This document shows positions 1 to 5,525 of a stretch of DNA of 7,608 nucleotides, in pieces. A program made the translations under genes and the position numbers. Where the stretch lies: the NCBI GenBank assembly GCA_903844785.1, contig CAIMVB010000005.1, forward strand, positions 1 to 7,608, read 5' to 3'. The stretch is from an uncultured Rhodospirillales bacterium. Lineage in GTDB: Bacteria; Pseudomonadota; Alphaproteobacteria; Acetobacterales; Acetobacteraceae. A model generated the notes under the pieces. That model searched no databases. It saw only the letters and a program-made list of their open reading frames with translations, and was not told the DNA's origin. Numbering within the stretch: position 1 is the first letter of the stretch; each line of letters opens with the position of its first letter.

Positions 1-481
1 CAGCGGCCTTGATCAGCACGGGGTATTTCACCGTCTCGGCCACTTCGCGCGCCTGCTCCAGGGTTTCCAAAGCACCCAGGGAACCCGGCACCAGCGGCAC
101 GCCAAGGCTGCGCATCGCATCCTTGGCCGCGATCTTGTCGCCCATCATGCGGATATGTTCGGGCGCGGGGCCAATGAATTTCAGCCCATGCGCTTCGACC
201 ATTTCAGCGAAACGCGCGTTTTCCGAAAGAAAGCCATAGCCGGGATGAATGGCATCCGCCCCGGTTACCATGGCGGCCGAAATCACCGCCGCCATGTTCA
301 AATAGGAATCCCGCGCGGGCGGGGGCCCGATACACACGCTTTCATCGGCAAAGCGCACATGCATTGCGGTCGCATCCGCAGTGGAATGCACCGCGACAGT
401 GCGAATGCCCATTTCCTGGCAAGCGCGATGCACGCGCAGCGCAATCTCACCGCGATTGGCGATCAGAACCTTACCGAACAT
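1..481 (-). CDS. accC: Acetyl-CoA carboxylase biotin carboxylase subunit, N-terminal part (cut by window edge)
   Basis: Biotin carboxylase uses ATP and bicarbonate to carboxylate the biotin on AccB, the first step of malonyl-CoA and fatty acid synthesis in the cytoplasm. The minus strand from the ATG at 479-481 reads 160 residues and runs off the left edge. The start [17 protein letters not shown] is the family's typical N-terminus, followed by [10 protein letters not shown] (79-88) and [13 protein letters not shown] (104-116), then YPVLIKAA (153-160). Lys115 and Lys158 align with the ATP-binding lysines of E. coli AccC (116 and 159). The glycine-rich ATP loop and the rest of the ATP-grasp domain lie outside the window. 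It follows accB by 27 bases on the same strand, the usual accBC order. The ribosome site is weak, which fits co-translation with accB. Pyruvate or propionyl-CoA carboxylase N-termini look similar, but the adjacent stand-alone accB makes AccC the clear choice. Confidence 0.96.
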   Translation of the reverse strand, partial: MFGKVLIANRGEIALRVHRACQEMGIRTVAVHSTADATAMHVRFADESVCIGPPPARDSYLNMAAVISAAMVTGADAIHPGYGFLSENARFAEMVEAHGLKFIGPAPEHIRMMGDKIAAKDAMRSLGVPLVPGSLGALETLEQAREVAETVKYPVLIKAA

Positions 482-508
482 GGAATGGCACCCCGGCGGC
501 TTGCGCCA

Positions 509-985
509 TTATTCAACAATCATCAGCGGTTCGCCGAATTCTACCGGCGTGCCACTTTCCACCAGAATGCGCGTCACGGTACCGGCGCGCGGCGCCTTGA
601 TCTGGTTATAGGTCTTCATCGCCTCAATCAGCAGCAGCGTTTGGCCCTGCGCTACCTTGCTGCCCACCGTCACAAAGGGCGCGGCCGTGGGTTCAGACGA
701 AAGATAGGCAACGCCAACCATGGGGCTGGTCACCGCGCCGGGATGGTCCGCATCATCGACGCCAGCCGCAGCCACAGGCGCCGCCGCCACTGCGGCAGGT
801 GCCCCAGCGGCAGGCATGACAATCGGTGCGGCCATTGGCATGGCCATGGGCGCCACGCTGATCTGGCGCACCAGCTTCACGCGTATGTCGTTATCGACCA
901 GCTCAATTTCGGTCAGGTCGCTATCACGCAGGATTTGCGCCAATTCCCGGATCGTCGCCGGGTCAAATTGCAGGTCTTTGCTCAT
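509..985 (-). CDS. accB: Biotin carboxyl carrier protein of acetyl-CoA carboxylase (BCCP)
   Basis: This 158-residue cytoplasmic carrier holds the biotin that shuttles CO2 from AccC to the carboxyltransferase. Residues 1-42 form the N-terminal helical and beta region. Residues 44-77 are a flexible Ala/Pro/Met/Val linker. The biotinyl domain runs from about 80 to 158. The biotin attachment motif is EAMKTYNQI with Lys124 as the biotin-accepting lysine; E. coli has EAMKMMNQI. The segment SPMVGVAYLSSEPTAAPFV (87-105) matches the 'thumb' that marks true AccB proteins rather than lipoyl domains. It ends LMIVE, followed by TAA. The start ATG lies inside the last codons of aroQ (ATGA overlap, 982-985), with GAGGA just upstream, so translation is probably coupled to aroQ. 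Length and layout are normal for the family. Confidence 0.97.
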   Translation of the reverse strand: MSKDLQFDPATIRELAQILRDSDLTEIELVDNDIRVKLVRQISVAPMAMPMAAPIVMPAAGAPAAVAAAPVAAAGVDDADHPGAVTSPMVGVAYLSSEPTAAPFVTVGSKVAQGQTLLLIEAMKTYNQIKAPRAGTVTRILVESGTPVEFGEPLMIVE

Positions 986-1437
986 GCTTCCTCATCCTGT
1001 GCGATCAGCCCCGCCATGGCGCGGATCGCCAGCGCATAGCCTTCTACCCCAAGCCCGCAAATCACGCCCGTCGCGGCTTTGGAGATGAAGCTGTGATGCC
1101 GGAATTCCTCCCGGCGATGGATATTCGTGATGTGCACTTCAATCACCGGCACACCTACAGCCAAAAGCGCATCCATCACGGCGATGGAGGTGGTGGTATA
1201 GCCCGCCGGGTTCATGATGATACCGGCAGCGCGCCCGCGGCATTCCTGCACCCAGGTCACCAATTCGCCTTCGCTATTGGTCTGGCGGAAATCAATGGCA
1301 AGCCCAAGCCCATCCGCCACCTCGGCGCATAGCGCTTCCACATCATCAAGCGTCGCGGTGCCGTATTTCTCCGGCTCTCGCACACCCAGCATATTCAGGT
1401 TCGGGCCGTTCAGCACGGCGATCAAAGGCGGGGTCAC
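982..1437 (-). CDS. aroQ: Type II 3-dehydroquinate dehydratase with a His-to-Thr change at a substrate-contact site
   Basis: The enzyme converts 3-dehydroquinate to 3-dehydroshikimate (shikimate pathway), normally as a cytoplasmic dodecamer. The 151-residue product starts MTPPLIAVLNGPNLNMLG and keeps the type II signature. Arg20 and catalytic Tyr25 are in the lid (VREPEKYG). Also present are Asn76, Asp89, Glu100 and His102 (VIEVHITN), Arg109 and Arg113, and the tail GVICGLGVEGYALAI. In the substrate loop NPAGYTTTSIA, Thr82 (codon 1192-1194) stands where M. tuberculosis AroQ has His81 in LTHTS. The GTG start at 1435-1437 is chosen because the homology begins there and AAGGGAAG lies just upstream; the open frame runs further upstream without resemblance to the family. 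It heads the aroQ-accB-accC operon, an arrangement common in Proteobacteria. Confidence 0.95.
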   Translation of the reverse strand: MTPPLIAVLNGPNLNMLGVREPEKYGTATLDDVEALCAEVADGLGLAIDFRQTNSEGELVTWVQECRGRAAGIIMNPAGYTTTSIAVMDALLAVGVPVIEVHITNIHRREEFRHHSFISKAATGVICGLGVEGYALAIRAMAGLIAQDEEA

Positions 1438-1441
1438 GGCG

Positions 1442-1449
1442 CTTCCCTT
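1442..1449 (-). promoter_or_regulatory. Ribosome binding site of aroQ
   Basis: On the minus strand AAGGGAAG ends four bases before the GTG at 1437. The AGGGA core is at good Shine-Dalgarno distance. It fixes the GTG start over longer upstream readings of the frame. Confidence 0.7.
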
Positions 1450-1485
1450 GCGAAATGAGCTTTGATTTGGGCTAGCACGGGGGGT

Positions 1486-1522
1486 CCGAACCGGGCAAGC
1501 CGGAGGGGCGCTTGCCCTTCGG
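1486..1522. promoter_or_regulatory. Strong hairpin in the aroQ/thiS divergent intergenic region
   Basis: The arms CCGAA (1486-1490) plus GGGCAAGC (1493-1500) pair with GCTTGCCC (1510-1517) plus TTCGG (1518-1522). This gives 13 base pairs with one 2-base bulge (CC, 1491-1492) and a 9-base loop. On the plus strand the loop contains GGAGGGG, which resembles a Shine-Dalgarno sequence. No T-run follows on either strand, so it is not an intrinsic terminator. It lies about 25 bases before the thiS ATG and about 50 bases before the aroQ GTG, so it could act in the leader of either transcript. It does not match the TPP riboswitch: no CTGAGA and no conserved pyrophosphate-binding arm are visible. The function is unknown; the pairing is seen directly. 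Confidence 0.5.
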
Positions 1523-1547
1523 CCACTGCACCGCCACATTGCGCCCC

Positions 1548-1760
1548 ATGTCTGGCCAGATAACCGTTTCCGTGAATGGGGAAACCCGCCACATGCCCCA
1601 GGGCGCCACCGTGGCCGCCCTGCTTTCTGCCATTGGGCTTGATACGCGCAAGGTGGCAGTCGAACGCAATGAGGAAATCGTGCCGCGTTCCACCTATGCC
1701 ACCCTTGCCCTGACCGAGGGCGATACGCTTGAAATCGTTCACTTCATTGGGGGGGGCTGA
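1548..1760 (+). CDS. thiS: Sulfur carrier protein ThiS
   Basis: ThiS is a ubiquitin-fold carrier that bears a C-terminal thiocarboxylate and delivers sulfur to ThiG for the thiazole ring of thiamine. The 70-residue product has the family pattern: ITVSVNGE at the N-terminus, a short helix ([12 protein letters not shown], 20-31), [13 protein letters not shown] (37-49) and [16 protein letters not shown] at the end. The required terminal Gly-Gly is present, with an extra Gly before it. The ATG at 1548 is chosen because the family homology starts there; a TTG at 1512 would add 12 unlike residues and lie within a hairpin arm. No good Shine-Dalgarno precedes the ATG. The stop is 2 bases before thiG, so the genes are almost certainly co-transcribed. 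ThiF, which activates ThiS, is not in this window. Confidence 0.93.
   Translation: MSGQITVSVNGETRHMPQGATVAALLSAIGLDTRKVAVERNEEIVPRSTYATLALTEGDTLEIVHFIGGG
1749..1756 (+). repeat. Eight-G homopolymer encoding the ThiS C-terminal glycines
   Basis: Eight consecutive G bases form the last glycine codons of thiS (GGG GGG GGC TGA), just upstream of the thiG ATG. Gain of one G, or a -1 ribosomal slip, would bypass the TGA and enter the thiG frame through CTG ACC ATG. Loss of one G shifts to the third frame instead. The tract probably also provides the weak purine-rich ribosome contact for thiG. Confidence 0.6.
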
Positions 1761-1762
1761 CC

Positions 1763-2551
1763 ATGACAGCGACTGAAGATGATAGCTGGCAGATAGCCGG
1801 CCAGCGCTTCCAATCCCGCCTGGTTGTGGGCACCGGGCGCTACAAGGATCTTGAGGAAACCGCCGCCGCGATTGAAGCCTCGGGCGCTGAGATCGTCACC
1901 GTGGCCGTGCGCCGGGTGAACCTATCGGACCCCAAGGCGCCGATGCTGCAGGATTATGTCTCGCCCAAGCGCTACACTTACCTGCCCAATACGGCGGGCT
2001 GCCACACCGCCAAGGATGCGGTCCGCACGCTGCGACTCGCCCGCGAAGCCGGGGGTTGGAACCTGGTGAAGCTGGAAGTGCTGGGCCCGGCGCCCTTCCT
2101 CTACCCCGATATGCCGGCCACTTTTGAAGCAGCCCAGGCGCTGATCGCCGATGGCTTTCAGGTGATGGTCTATTGCGCGGATGACCCGCTGGCGGCGAAG
2201 CGGCTGGAAGATATGGGCTGCGTTGCCATCATGCCACTCGGCGCGCCGATCGGCTCCGGCATGGGGGTGGTGAACCCCTATATGATCAGCGCCATCAAGC
2301 GCGAAGCCAAGGTGCCGGTGCTGGTAGATGCTGGGATTGGCACGGCATCAGATGCGGCGCTGGCCATGGAATTGGGCTGCGATGCCGTGCTGCTCAATTC
2401 CGCCATTGCCCATGCCAAACACCCCGTGATCATGGCGCGCGCCATGAAGGCCGCCGTTGAAGCCGGGCGCCATGCCTTCCTGGCCGGGCGCATGCCGCGC
2501 AATTACAGCGCGGATGCTTCAAGCCCCATGAGTGGGCTCATCCGCAGCTGA
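1763..2551 (+). CDS. thiG: Thiazole synthase ThiG
   Basis: ThiG is a cytoplasmic TIM-barrel enzyme. It builds the thiazole phosphate of thiamine from 1-deoxy-D-xylulose 5-phosphate, dehydroglycine (or iminoglycine) and ThiS thiocarboxylate. The 262-residue protein is full length. The motifs in order are VVGTGRY (21-27), VTVAVRRVN (45-53), [14 protein letters not shown] (74-87), NLVKLEVLG (100-108), [15 protein letters not shown] (158-172), [20 protein letters not shown] (186-205) and the tail [18 protein letters not shown]. Lys103 is the expected Schiff-base lysine for the sugar substrate. His220 replaces the acidic residue more usual before Pro in the AIAxAxDP stretch, which is probably tolerated. 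It begins 2 bases after thiS, as expected for partners that form a complex. Its last 33 bases overlap the end of aat on the other strand. Confidence 0.96.
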   Translation: MTATEDDSWQIAGQRFQSRLVVGTGRYKDLEETAAAIEASGAEIVTVAVRRVNLSDPKAPMLQDYVSPKRYTYLPNTAGCHTAKDAVRTLRLAREAGGWNLVKLEVLGPAPFLYPDMPATFEAAQALIADGFQVMVYCADDPLAAKRLEDMGCVAIMPLGAPIGSGMGVVNPYMISAIKREAKVPVLVDAGIGTASDAALAMELGCDAVLLNSAIAHAKHPVIMARAMKAAVEAGRHAFLAGRMPRNYSADASSPMSGLIRS

Positions 2552-3208
2552 AAGACGCATCGCGCGAATTTCAGCTTCCAGCAGCGCGGGATCAGGTGCC
2601 GGCAACCATTGCGCCGCCACCCCAAGCGCCGCTTCCAGGCGGCGCTTATACTCGGCTTTCGGGACCTCCTTTGCGCCGAAGCGCGCCAAATGCGCGGTCA
2701 AGAATTGCGTATCCAATAGCGTAAAGCCGCCCAAGCGCAGCCGCGCCACAAGCTGCACCAGCGCCACTTTGGAGGCATCCGTGGTGCGGGAGAACATGCT
2801 CTCCCCAAAAAAGGCGCCACCCAGGCGAACCCCATAAAGCCCACCAACCAGCGCGCCATCTTGCCAGACTTCAATGGAATGGGCGAAGCCCATGCCATGC
2901 AGCGCGGTAAAAAGGCGCGTGATTTCGTCATTAATCCAGGTATCCGTGCGCCCCGGCGCAGGTTCAGCACACCCGGCAATCACGCCCGCGAAATCCTGAT
3001 CCGCCGTCACGGTAAAGCGGCCAGACAGCACAGTGCGCCGCAACCGGCGCGGCAGATGAAACCCGCCATCCAAGGGCAGAATGCCGCGCAGCGCAGGGTC
3101 CAGCCAATGGAGCTTTTTGCTCTCTCGCCCTTCCGCCATGGGGAATAAGCCAGCGCCATAGGCTCGCAGCATCAGGTCAGGCGTGATTTCAACTGCGCGG
3201 CGGCTCAT
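2519..3208 (-). CDS. aat: Leucyl/phenylalanyl-tRNA--protein transferase
   Basis: Aat transfers Leu or Phe from aminoacyl-tRNA to proteins with N-terminal Arg or Lys, marking them for ClpS/ClpAP degradation (bacterial N-end rule). From the ATG at 3206-3208 it is 229 residues, a normal length. Family motifs are [12 protein letters not shown] (near 17-28), [54 protein letters not shown] (122-140), TDASKVAL and [18 protein letters not shown] (165-182). The GTG at 3217 is an alternative start, but AAGAAGG would directly abut it and lies at a workable 10 bases from the ATG. It follows the Lrp-type regulator by 30 bases and is probably co-transcribed. Its 3' end overlaps the thiG end by 33 bases. 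In many alphaproteobacteria aat sits beside accBC; here it is on the far side of thiSG. Confidence 0.95.
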   Translation of the reverse strand: MSRRAVEITPDLMLRAYGAGLFPMAEGRESKKLHWLDPALRGILPLDGGFHLPRRLRRTVLSGRFTVTADQDFAGVIAGCAEPAPGRTDTWINDEITRLFTALHGMGFAHSIEVWQDGALVGGLYGVRLGGAFFGESMFSRTTDASKVALVQLVARLRLGGFTLLDTQFLTAHLARFGAKEVPKAEYKRRLEAALGVAAQWLPAPDPALLEAEIRAMRLSAADEPTHGA

Positions 3209-3218
3209 GCGCGCCACA

Positions 3219-3225
3219 CCTTCTT
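3219..3225 (-). promoter_or_regulatory. Ribosome binding site of aat
   Basis: The minus strand reads AAGAAGG ten bases before the ATG at 3208. The distance favours that ATG over the GTG at 3217, which the site would touch directly. Confidence 0.5.
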
Positions 3226-3238
3226 GAGGCAGGCGGGG

Positions 3239-3703
3239 TTATTCTTCCTCATCCGCCGGCGCGATGGGCAAAGCGCTGCTTTCCTTATGGGTCGCCAGCG
3301 CCACCATGGTTTCCGTGCGCATAACACCCGGCAGGGCGCGCAGCCTGGAATTGGTGAAGCTATCCACCGCCGCCAAATCCGGCAGGCGGAGCTTCAACTG
3401 ATAGGACCAGCGCCCAGAAATGGCGTGGCATTCCAGCACCGCCTCATCCGCCGCCATGGCAGCGATGAAGCCGGTCTCGGCCCCCGCTTGCAGCATGACG
3501 AACACCCAGGCGAGTTGCGGGCAACCCACCGCGCCGGGTTCCAAATCCGCACGCCAACCGCGGATGGTGCCGCGTTCTTCCAAACGCTTGACGCGTTCCG
3601 CCGTGGCCGAGACGGAAAGCCCCGCCACCTTGGCGAGTTCCGCGAGCCCTGCCGCGCCATTGCCTTGCAGTTCCAGCAGGATATTCCGGTCTATATCGTC
3701 CAT
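3239..3703 (-). CDS. Lrp/AsnC family transcriptional regulator
   Basis: This is a small DNA-binding regulator of the leucine-responsive/feast-famine family, normally a dimer or higher oligomer that senses amino acids. The 154 residues begin MDDIDRNILLELQGNG, the usual first helix. The winged helix-turn-helix follows (about 19-50, with AELAKVAGLSVSATAERVKR as the reading helices), then a C-terminal RAM/effector domain (about 60-140, with ECHAISGRWSYQLKLRLPD and a late beta strand near MRTETMVAL). The tail ends in an acidic run, DEEE. The start is the only ATG fitting the family N-terminus. It lies upstream of aat on the same strand and is divergent from the secreted binding-protein gene, so either could be a target. 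The effector and regulon cannot be told from sequence, and orthology to E. coli Lrp is not claimed. Confidence 0.93.
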   Translation of the reverse strand: MDDIDRNILLELQGNGAAGLAELAKVAGLSVSATAERVKRLEERGTIRGWRADLEPGAVGCPQLAWVFVMLQAGAETGFIAAMAADEAVLECHAISGRWSYQLKLRLPDLAAVDSFTNSRLRALPGVMRTETMVALATHKESSALPIAPADEEE

Positions 3704-3709
3704 GGCGCG

Positions 3710-3738
3710 ACTATATCCGGCAAAACCGCCGATAGGAA
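3710..3738 (-). promoter_or_regulatory. Candidate promoter for the regulator gene, implying a leaderless mRNA
   Basis: On the minus strand TATAGT (3710-3715) differs from TATAAT at one base and lies only 6 bases before the regulator's ATG. A weak -35-like TTCCTA (3733-3738) sits 17 bases further up. Transcription would then begin at or next to the start codon. No Shine-Dalgarno is visible before this ATG, which fits. The -35 match is poor, so the call is tentative. Confidence 0.3.
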
Positions 3739-3760
3739 TGAAAATCTTACCATGATTTCA
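3739..3760. promoter_or_regulatory. Inverted repeat, possible operator of the adjacent Lrp/AsnC regulator
   Basis: TGAAA (3739-3743) and TTTCA (3756-3760) form an inverted repeat with a 12-base centre, in a locally AT-rich patch within GC-rich DNA. It sits just above the candidate regulator promoter and between two divergent genes, the classic place for an autoregulatory Lrp-family site. The arms are short, so chance is a real alternative. Confidence 0.25.
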
Positions 3761-3774
3761 CGGATTCTGCGGCG

Positions 3775-3819
3775 CTGACGTGCAGCTTTTCCTTGCCAAA
3801 AGCCGGGCTCAGGCGTCAG
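3775..3819 (+). promoter_or_regulatory. Nested inverted repeats in the leader of the solute-binding protein gene
   Basis: An outer pair, CTGACG (3775-3780) with CGTCAG (3814-3819), encloses an inner hairpin, GCTTTT (3785-3790) with AAAAGC (3798-3803) and a 7-base loop. The structure ends 10 bases before the AAAGGA ribosome site. It could be a structured mRNA leader or a protein-binding palindrome. No T-run makes it a terminator. Confidence 0.3.
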
Positions 3820-3829
3820 GCTGGATGTC

Positions 3830-3835
3830 AAAGGA
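3830..3835 (+). promoter_or_regulatory. Ribosome binding site of the TctC-family gene
   Basis: AAAGGA lies 7 bases before the ATG at 3843. It decides for this start over the in-frame ATG at 3825 and GTG at 3780. The shorter protein also begins directly with a clean signal peptide. Confidence 0.65.
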
Positions 3836-3842
3836 TATGCCC

Positions 3843-4808
3843 ATGAAAACCACCCGCCGCAGCCTGCTGCTGAGCCCCGCGCTCCTCGCCTCCCCTGCCC
3901 TGGCTCAAGCGCCTTGGCCGCGCCGGCCCATTACCTTCATTGCCCCGGCCGCGCCCGGCGGGGCCACAGATATCCTGGCCCGCGTCATGGCGCAGACCAT
4001 GCAGGCAAGCCTTGGCCAACCCGTTGTGGTGGAAAACCGCGGCGGTGCCGCCGGGGTGATCGCAACCGAAGCCATCGCCGCCGCCCAGCCCGATGGGCAT
4101 ACCATCGGCATTGGCATGATCAGCACCTTGGCGGTGAACCCGCATGTTTATCGCATGCGCGCCGATGTGATGAAGGATTTCGCGCATATCGGCATGATCG
4201 CCAAAGTGCCCATGGTGCTGCTGGCGCAGCATAGCCTGGCGGAAGGGGGCCTTGCTGGCTTCATTGCCCGCGCCAAGGCAGCGCCGGATACCATCACCTA
4301 TGGCAGCGCGGGGGCCGGTTCCAATGTGCATATCGGCATGATCGCCTTCCTGGAAGCGGCGGGCATTAAGATGGTCCATGTGCCCTATCGCGGTTCTGGG
4401 CCGATGGTGATTGATTTGGTTGCGGGCAATATCCAATCCGGCATGACCGGCACGCCGGCCGCCCTGCCGGTGCTGCGTGCCGGGCGCGTGGCGGCGCTCG
4501 GCACCACGGCCAAGGAAAGGCTGGCGCAAACGCCCGATATTCCCGCCATTAGCGAAACCATTCCGGGTTTTGAGGCGATGCAATGGTACGGCATTGTCGC
4601 GCCGTCCCGCACGCCGCCCGAAGTGGTCGCGAAACTCGCCGACGCCACCAATGCCGCCTTGGCGAACCCGGAAGTGCTGGCGCGCTTGGCGGATGAAGGC
4701 GCTTTGCCCACCCCCATGGCGCCTGATGCCTTTCGCGGCTTCGTCGCCGCAGAGCTGGATCGTTGGGGTGCGGTCGCGCGGCGGAATAATCTGAAGCCGA
4801 ATGAATAG
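3843..4808 (+). CDS. Bug/TctC family extracytoplasmic solute-binding protein
   Basis: This is a periplasmic substrate-binding protein of the Bordetella uptake gene (Bug) family, whose members bind small carboxylates and amides and usually serve tripartite tricarboxylate transporters. The 321-residue product starts with a signal peptide: basic KTTRR, then SLLLSPALLASPALA, with likely cleavage after ALA near residue 21. The twin Arg is Tat-like, but Sec export is also possible. The mature part shows WPRRPITFIAPAAPGGATDILAR, VVVENRGGAAGVIATEAIA, YGSAGAGSNVHIGM (153-166), HVPYRGSGPM (179-188) and the C-terminal helix region NAALANPEVLARLADEG. No TctA/TctB membrane genes are in the window, so it is an 'orphan' binding protein, common in this family. 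It is divergent from the Lrp-type regulator, which may control it. The ligand cannot be predicted. Confidence 0.93.
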   Translation: MKTTRRSLLLSPALLASPALAQAPWPRRPITFIAPAAPGGATDILARVMAQTMQASLGQPVVVENRGGAAGVIATEAIAAAQPDGHTIGIGMISTLAVNPHVYRMRADVMKDFAHIGMIAKVPMVLLAQHSLAEGGLAGFIARAKAAPDTITYGSAGAGSNVHIGMIAFLEAAGIKMVHVPYRGSGPMVIDLVAGNIQSGMTGTPAALPVLRAGRVAALGTTAKERLAQTPDIPAISETIPGFEAMQWYGIVAPSRTPPEVVAKLADATNAALANPEVLARLADEGALPTPMAPDAFRGFVAAELDRWGAVARRNNLKPNE

Positions 4809-4812
4809 GTAG

Positions 4813-4834
4813 CCGAAGCCCGGGCAAGCAGGGC
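4813..4834 (+). repeat. Short intergenic motif shared with the aroQ/thiS hairpin
   Basis: CCGAA, three bases, then CGGGCAAGC occurs here. The aroQ/thiS hairpin arm (1486-1500) has CCGAA, one base, then CGGGCAAGC. Here GCCC (4818-4821) can pair with GGGC (4831-4834), a weaker and different fold. It may be a degraded dispersed intergenic element or chance in GC-rich DNA. Confidence 0.2.
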
Positions 4835-4868
4835 ATAATCCGGCGCGTTCCTGCTGGAGAATTGCCCG

Positions 4869-5525
4869 ATGCCCGAAGGCCGCCTTGTTATCGGCACCAA
4901 ACGTTATTCATCCTGGTCCATGCGCGGCTGGCTGGCTGTGCATCTGGCCGGGCTGGATGTGGAGGAGGTGGTTATTCCCCTCGCGGGCGGCGGTGCCACC
5001 ACCGCGCTGAAATCAGCGACACCCACAGGCATGGTGCCTTACCTGGAACATCGCGGCGCGCGGGTTTGGGAAAGCCTGGCGATTTGCGATTATTGCGCGG
5101 AAATCGCGCCGAAGCTTTGGCCCGCGGATCGCGCCGCCCGCGCCCATGCGCGGTCCATCGCCGCTGAAATGCATGCCGGGTTTCGCAATCTGCGGATGGC
5201 CATGCCGATGAATCTGGGCCGGAGTTTCCCTGGCCGGGGGCGTACACCGGAATCCCTCGCTGATATCGCCCGCGTTGAAGCGATTTGGGCCGAGGCCATC
5301 GCGGCCCATGGCGGCCCTTTCCTGATGGGCGCTGAATTCGGCGCGGTGGATGCGATGTATGCGCCGGTAGTAGCGCGCTTCATCACCTGGCAGCCGGAGC
5401 TTTCAGCCACAACGCAGCGCTATATGGCGGCGGTGCGCGCGCATCCCTTGGTTGCGCGCTGGTATGATGAAGCCGCCGCCGAACCGGCAGAATGGTTGCT
5501 CGACCGCTATGAGAATCCCGCATGA
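4869..5525 (+). CDS. Glutathione S-transferase family protein
   Basis: This 218-residue protein has the two-domain cytosolic GST layout: a thioredoxin-fold N-domain (about 5-80) and a helical C-domain (about 90-210). The N-domain shows YSSWSMRGWLA (13-23), where Tyr13, Ser14 or Ser15 would activate glutathione. TPTGMVPYLE (51-60) carries the cis-proline, and WESLAICDY (67-75) carries the Glu-Ser pair that binds the glutathione gamma-glutamyl group. The C-domain has GAVDAMYAPVVARF (158-171) with the conserved folding Asp. GSTs conjugate or reduce electrophiles with glutathione; the substrate is unknown. GGAG at 4856-4859 precedes the ATG. It starts 60 bases after the binding-protein gene, and its stop overlaps the next start (ATGA, 5522-5525), so the next gene is translationally coupled. 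Confidence 0.93.
   Translation: MPEGRLVIGTKRYSSWSMRGWLAVHLAGLDVEEVVIPLAGGGATTALKSATPTGMVPYLEHRGARVWESLAICDYCAEIAPKLWPADRAARAHARSIAAEMHAGFRNLRMAMPMNLGRSFPGRGRTPESLADIARVEAIWAEAIAAHGGPFLMGAEFGAVDAMYAPVVARFITWQPELSATTQRYMAAVRAHPLVARWYDEAAAEPAEWLLDRYENPA

Noticed and set aside
155..1039. 294-codon plus-strand open frame across accC, accB and aroQ
   Set aside because: It is antisense to three well-supported genes, is rich in His and Arg as expected for reverse reading of GC-rich codons, and matches no family I recognise.
1486..1522. Intrinsic terminator
   Set aside because: The stem is strong but no T-run follows on either strand, and it lies upstream of both divergent genes, where no transcript should end.
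1438..1547. TPP riboswitch before thiS
   Set aside because: The gap has G-rich and hairpin sequence, but no CTGAGA and no conserved pyrophosphate-sensor arm can be found.
1512..1547. Upstream TTG start for thiS
   Set aside because: The added 12 residues are unlike ThiS N-termini and the codon lies in a hairpin arm.
3780..3842. GTG at 3780 or ATG at 3825 as the start of the TctC-family gene
   Set aside because: They would put extra residues before a clean signal peptide, and the only good ribosome site fits the ATG at 3843.
3828..4583. 251-codon minus-strand open frame within the TctC-family gene
   Set aside because: It is a shadow of a clear coding sequence, with His/Gly/Arg-rich composition and no recognisable domain.
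4834..4839. CATAAT as a -10 box of a separate GST promoter
   Set aside because: It has five of six matches, but no acceptable -35 sequence exists at 16-18 bases upstream; it could be chance.
4809..4868. Terminator between the binding-protein gene and the GST gene
   Set aside because: Only a 4-bp GCCC/GGGC stem without a T-run is visible.
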